Source: Conoideocrella luteorostrata
Taxonomy: Eukaryota; Ascomycota; Sordariomycetes; Hypocreales; Clavicipitaceae
DNA length: 64,000 nt
NCBI GenBank assembly: GCA_032433595.1
Contig: JASWJB010000014.1
Span: 1 to 64,000, forward strand
Direction: 5' to 3'
Shown here: in pieces, positions 59,642 to 64,000 of the stretch
Position numbering within the stretch: the stretch's first letter is position 1
Layout: every line of letters begins with the position of its first letter
Notes under the pieces: generated by a model
What the model was told of the DNA's origin: nothing
What the model saw: only the letters and a program-made list of their open reading frames with translations
Databases searched by the model: none
Made by a program: the position numbers and the translations under genes

Positions 59642-60739
59642 GCAAGTATCAGGCGGTGACCCGGTCCACGAGGTACAGTGTTCAGTCAGTGAAAGGAAAT
59701 AGATATAAAACACTTCACAGATGAGCGCCGTCGTCTACAGCGTGCGAAGTTTCTTAGGCAGTGAAAGCTCACGATATATATGTATCAACAAATGAAATGT
59801 TCTGTACTCCGTAAGGTGGTGCTGTTAACTACGATGACATACGTAAACCACGTCCTTATGCGGTCCGCCTACTATCCAAATCCCGTTTGCTAATGGATTC
59901 CGTGTTGATATTTGCCAAAAGACACCATCGCATAATACGTACGCCCTTCTTACGCTGCGCGCGTCTGCCAGCATACAGTCATGCGTAACAGCGGGCCTTG
60001 CCGTCATGACCGCGCCATCCAAGGCTACGTGGCATACAAGCAGCTATCTCTAACTAATGGTACTATTATACTCCAAGTTCCTTCTGTTGTCGCCAACGCC
60101 AATTATTTAGAATTCACAATCCACGACAGAACATCAAATGACGTTGAACGCTTTCGTCCACAGTGAACAGTTTCTGCGGGGCCAGATACTGATCATCTTG
60201 AATTCGGCTCTAAAGTAGAGCTGTTCAGACATGCTACTAATTTTCTCTTTTTAAAAAAAAAAAAGTTTCAGAAACTTGATAAATTGTACAATGCGGCAGC
60301 AGTGAGTTCCAAATTTGGAAGACAGTTGCTAAAGAGCAGAAAAGATCCGTAACAACAGGCTTGAAATCCAGGGTGATGAGCACATGCGTAGTATGGAAGG
60401 TTCAATCGTCATTAATGGCTGGCGCGCTTTCTGTGCATCACTTCAACGACTGCATAGTCGACAATTTTTCGTCAAGAATTCCGTCCAAGCTGGCTGGGAA
60501 TTGTATTTTTTTTTTACTTTAGTCGTCCGAGTGGTAAAGTCCCAATCCAAGGACGATCCCATGTGGACGTTGGAATTAACTTCATTAAGCCTTCTAGTTA
60601 TATTAATAATCTAGTTAATACACTCCTTGGCGCTCAGATGCATTATGGCTGGGGTGACGGAGTTGGCGAGAACAGGGCTCAATGGGCTTCTCTCGCTATA
60701 CGATCGCCCGCCATTCGCAAAAATTTGCCGTCAGCCAGC
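59642..60739. other. Intergenic, no gene seen
   Basis: 3' flanks of the alpha5 gene and of the Zn2Cys6 gene. One palindrome half-site at about 59805 and A- or T-runs near 60254 and 60508. A tRNA-like start near 60525 was considered and rejected. Confidence 0.5.
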
Positions 60740-63700
60740 CTAGCAATCTTCTTGAAGATCAAGCACCTCTAGATCTGTTTCTACTCCAAGTAAACCCAAA
60801 GCTAAATTAGTTTGCTCGGATTGCCGTAGCACCAACCTCGACTCCTCAGTACTCCCCAGGTCTCGAATCCTCTGATCCAGCTTGCGCGGATTCATCCACA
60901 CAGACATGGGGACCTCCTCCAGATGCTGTGGTCTTCTATACTCTGGTCCGTGGCCCAATTGGGCAACCTTGATCCAGGCTGACTCGCACCCTATAGCAAT
61001 TTTTCTTGCTGTCTGCCAACCTGTGAGCCGAGCGATATCATAAACACGTTGAATAACCCAACAACGCTGGTTGTTATCCTGAAGCTGGAAGATAACGTTA
61101 GAAACTGGCAGAGTAAGCTAAAATCAGCTATTACTTACCTGGACTGCCGCTACAAAGGTGCAGAAACAGCTCTCAATGAGAGCGGCTGCAAGCGTCGTGC
61201 TAATGTCTTTCTTCTGAGAGCAGTCGTCCGTTAGCCCGGCGGCAATGCGTCCAATTTGAATCGCATATCCAGCAGTTGACGGTGCCGCCATTCCAGCAGC
61301 TTGCATAGCTGCAGGGGGCATGTTGGGGCGACTTCTGTAAAGGTGAATGAGGCCCATGTAGTAGTTCATCCAAATACCGGCAACTGAATACGTTCGGTAT
61401 TGAAGGGCAGTACCAAAGGGAGTGTCTTTTCGATCTGCATACTCGCTATTCAATGGTTTAAAACGAGAGTCCAAGTGATTCTCAAAGATCTCAAAGGCTT
61501 GACGTATGCTCTCCCATTCTTGTTCTGCCAACTCATCGCTCTCTGGCGTTGCGGAATCTCCTGGTGAGTCGGATTCATCTGAGTAAGTTGTTGGTGCGGT
61601 AAATCCCATTGGAGCGTGGAACTTCCCCAGTGTAGGAACAATTCCTGGAAATTGAGATGGAGAGGACCCTCCTCTAAAGGATCCTCCCTTTGCTCGGAAT
61701 GCCTTTCGCTTTCTAGATAAATCCTTTGAGGTAAAGCTCGCAAGCCTGCCAAGAAGCAGAATAAGGTGGTCATATGTTCCATAACTGGGGGAAGCTGTTA
61801 GAATGACTAAGAAAGGAAAAGTGGTTGGTAATGGCCCTAGGTAAGAACATACATGGCACTAATACTGGATAACGGCGCTCTTGGAGGGCATTGCGTCCAT
61901 TCCTCATATTCCATGCTGAAAAAAAATGTTAGATTCCTATAAGAGAGCTGTACAAAGAGTTTGACGGCTGCACTTACAATAGTTTGGTTCCACCAAGCAT
62001 GCTTTGGTAGACGTCCATTTTGGCATACCACCAGAATAGGTCCCGCAAGATATCATAATTCTCTATATCTTTGTCGGTGGTCCACAAGCATTTTTCGTCC
62101 AAGAGCTGGCCATCACGCAAACCATAGTCCTCAGCAGCGACCCGATTGCCTGTAATTGTGGTTAAGAGGCCATAGTCAAGGTCTGCAGGGTCTCTTCTCG
62201 GCCCAAATGTGGCTGCAGCAGACAGTTGGCCTGTGAAGTGTCTCATGCGTTTCACTGGAAGGCAAATTCGAGACATGTGTCTGAGAGGTATCTGTTTGAA
62301 AAGTAGCCTTCCACCCAGAAGATGATTGCACCACTTGGTGTGATCTGACGACCAGACCTCGAAATAGGCCAGTAACAAAGTTGTCGCGACAGTTGTCGGT
62401 TTCGTGTTCCGCATTGGCGTGCTCACGTTCCTTGCATTTCGACGAATGGAGCAATGGTAGTGCCGCAAAGCTGCCGTTGCGGGCGTATTTTGGAGCGTAG
62501 CAATTTGCAGACTTGCAATCGCCATTATGGCGTGGAAGAGACCTGGATGGTGGAAGGACAGTAATGGAAAAGTATCTAAGCCGCATTAGAATCATGCTAA
62601 CTTGTGTCTCAATCGAAGCAGAGCCAGCAAGTAAGGATGGACTTACAACTCCACAAGTTGTTATCTAGAGTAGCATCTCCATCAAAACGGGAACCTGAAG
62701 CCAGTAACGCAGGGTCTCTTTCGTACAATGACATGGTAGGGCCAGTGACGTTAATGAAGTGCATGAAAATAGTTTTCATATCATGTCGGCGCAGCTCAGC
62801 AGACTGCGCATAGTCCATATACTCCGAAAGGGCATACTCTTGGGCAAACGCGGAAAAGGTCCTAACTGTCGTGCCTCCATGTGGGTAAGGTTTAAGAATA
62901 TCTCTATACCCTCGCACAGTAAGGGATTGTGGATCGGGTGGTTCATCATCAGATTCTCCCATGGACATCTCATCGTCCAGGACTACCTGCTGATACTGTG
63001 TCAAGTCGTTCCGCTGAATTGGATAGTGCGGAAACGTGTCATGATTCATAGAGAGGTCAAACTGATCTTTGTTTGCAAGTCGATCCATAGGGGGGTGACC
63101 TGGCAAACCAGTACCATGTGAAGTCCCTATGCGATAGTTCTGATTGAGAGAAGCATCCGATCGTAAAAGAGGATTCGGGATCGGGAAGTAGTCGGGGTTC
63201 GAAGCGATGCCCGATTGAGCATTCTGAAGAGACTGGGCCTGCTGTATGGCAAACGAAATAGGCTGTCTGCGATTTGTATGGAAAGACGCTGGCCTGGGAG
63301 CTATGGGCTGCAGTGAAGCTTGAGCTGCAGCCTGGTTCGAATGTTGTGCCATAGCAGGTCCATTATGCCGAGAACCAGGTGGATATACGGCTGGATCAAA
63401 GTGGCCATGATGCGTTCCTAGGTTTGTTGGATCCTTGAAGACAACACGTTGGGTGTATCCTTCACACGGACGTTTGGACTTGATGCAATTCTTGCATCTT
63501 GGCTTGGTTTCGTCACATTTGATACGCCTTTTTCGACAAGCTGTCAAATGGGTTGAAGAGTTAGTCGAAGGTATTGGTAATATTCTCAAGGCAGTATTTA
63601 GATGACAACTTACTCAGGCAACCCGTCTTGGTTCTCTTTTTCACGGGCGCTTTCCTTCCCTTTCCATCGTCGTCAACCTTGGTGTTCTGCTGTTGAGTTA

Positions 63701-63758
63701 CTGCTGAGCCGGACTGTTGTTGTTTGCCGTTGGGCTGCATTATGTCACCATTCGCCAT
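60740..63758 (-). CDS. Zn2Cys6 (GAL4-type) transcription factor
   Basis: Nuclear regulator of 883 aa. Exons in coding order: 63614-63758, 62647-63540, 61978-62542, 61853-61915, 61139-61784, 60740-61078, all in phase. The zinc cluster spans intron 1, with Cys at residues about 47, 50, 57, 64, 67 and 74 ([22 protein letters not shown] begins it, then KSKRPCEGYTQRVVFKDP). A Gln/Pro-rich linker follows. The C-terminal half is a fungal transcription factor domain (HAIMAIASLQIATLQ, TTLLLAYFEVWSSDHTKWCN, YGTYDHLILLLGRLASFTSK, AGIWMNYYMGLIHLYRSRPN, WVIQRVYDIARLTGWQTARK). The joint of exons 2 and 3 is the least certain; about a dozen residues usual in the family may be missing there. The start ATG at 63758 is the first in frame downstream of open non-ATG codons. 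Targets are unknown. Confidence 0.86.
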
Positions 63759-64000
63759 GACAGACGTCCTGCAAATCGATAACAAAAAGTCGGTAGGGAG
63801 GGCCGATTTTAATGCAGACTATTGCCCTGTATATACTATTACATGTTGCGGGCGTCCGCAGCGCAGTAGATGTTGAGTTCTAAATTCCACCAAGCTCCTA
63901 GGGCAGTCTCGTAAATTGAAATAGAATCGACAAGCCCCGGTGAAGAATAAGGACGCTACTCGCGGGAGAGGTGGGCAGTTCCGGGATGTTGGAGCAAGGA
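63759..64000. other. Upstream region of the second Zn2Cys6 gene
   Basis: Probable promoter and 5' leader; no other feature seen before the window ends. Confidence 0.5.

Noticed and set aside
60525..60565. tRNA-like start GTCCGAGTGGTAAAG
   Set aside because: Resembles the 5' part of a Ser/Leu tRNA, but no T arm, acceptor match or B box follows within range.

Overview
The window reads as nuclear DNA of a filamentous ascomycete (Pezizomycotina, probably Sordariomycetes/Hypocreales; the order is an inference). Genes are split by short introns of about 50-115 bp with GTRNGT donors and YAG acceptors. Genes lie on both strands without operons. There are two Zn2Cys6 transcription factors, a fungal SRP68, a GCP2, an intron-containing tRNA-Phe, and many copies of a short palindromic intergenic motif built from TACTCCGT/ACGGAGTA. 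I rebuilt the exon structures by hand from splice consensus and frame continuity.

Layout. 1.8-3.8 kb: MFS transporter (+). 3.8-8.8 kb: gene-poor, with one doubtful coding relic. 8.8-12.0 kb: PPR1-like Zn2Cys6 regulator (+). 12.9-13.6 kb: single-pass membrane protein (-). 14.5 kb: tRNA-Phe(GAA) with an intron. 14.9-15.8 kb: cysteine-rich, probably GPI-anchored surface protein (-). 17.4-19.0 kb: secreted sorbosone/glucose dehydrogenase-like protein (-). 21.0-23.5 kb: PH-domain protein (-). 23.5-29.5 kb: long gene-free stretch rich in the palindromic motif. 29.5-30.6 kb: coiled-coil protein (+). 31.2-32.8 kb: mitochondrial L-2-hydroxyglutarate dehydrogenase-like FAD oxidoreductase (+). 33.4-35.7 kb: DUF2415/WD-like protein (-). 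35.7-42.2 kb: a decayed region holding a truncated, frameshifted ABCC transporter start and a broken M3 metallopeptidase. 42.2-59.6 kb: a conserved housekeeping block of mtHsp70 (SSC1), a small membrane protein, SRP68, a RAD5/HLTF-like SNF2-RING ATPase, GCP2 and proteasome alpha5. 60.7-63.8 kb: second Zn2Cys6 regulator (-).

The housekeeping genes serve unrelated core processes: mitochondrial import and folding, SRP targeting, DNA-damage tolerance or chromatin, microtubule nucleation and proteolysis. They are neighbours rather than a pathway. I see no biosynthetic gene cluster, intact transposon, CRISPR array or viral element. The most unusual signals are the dispersed palindromic motif (about 30 exact half-site copies, all outside the exons I assign), the adjacent ABCC and M3 gene relics, a hairpin plus T19 tract between two convergent genes, and a cysteine-doublet surface protein with a Tyr/Trp-rich segment.
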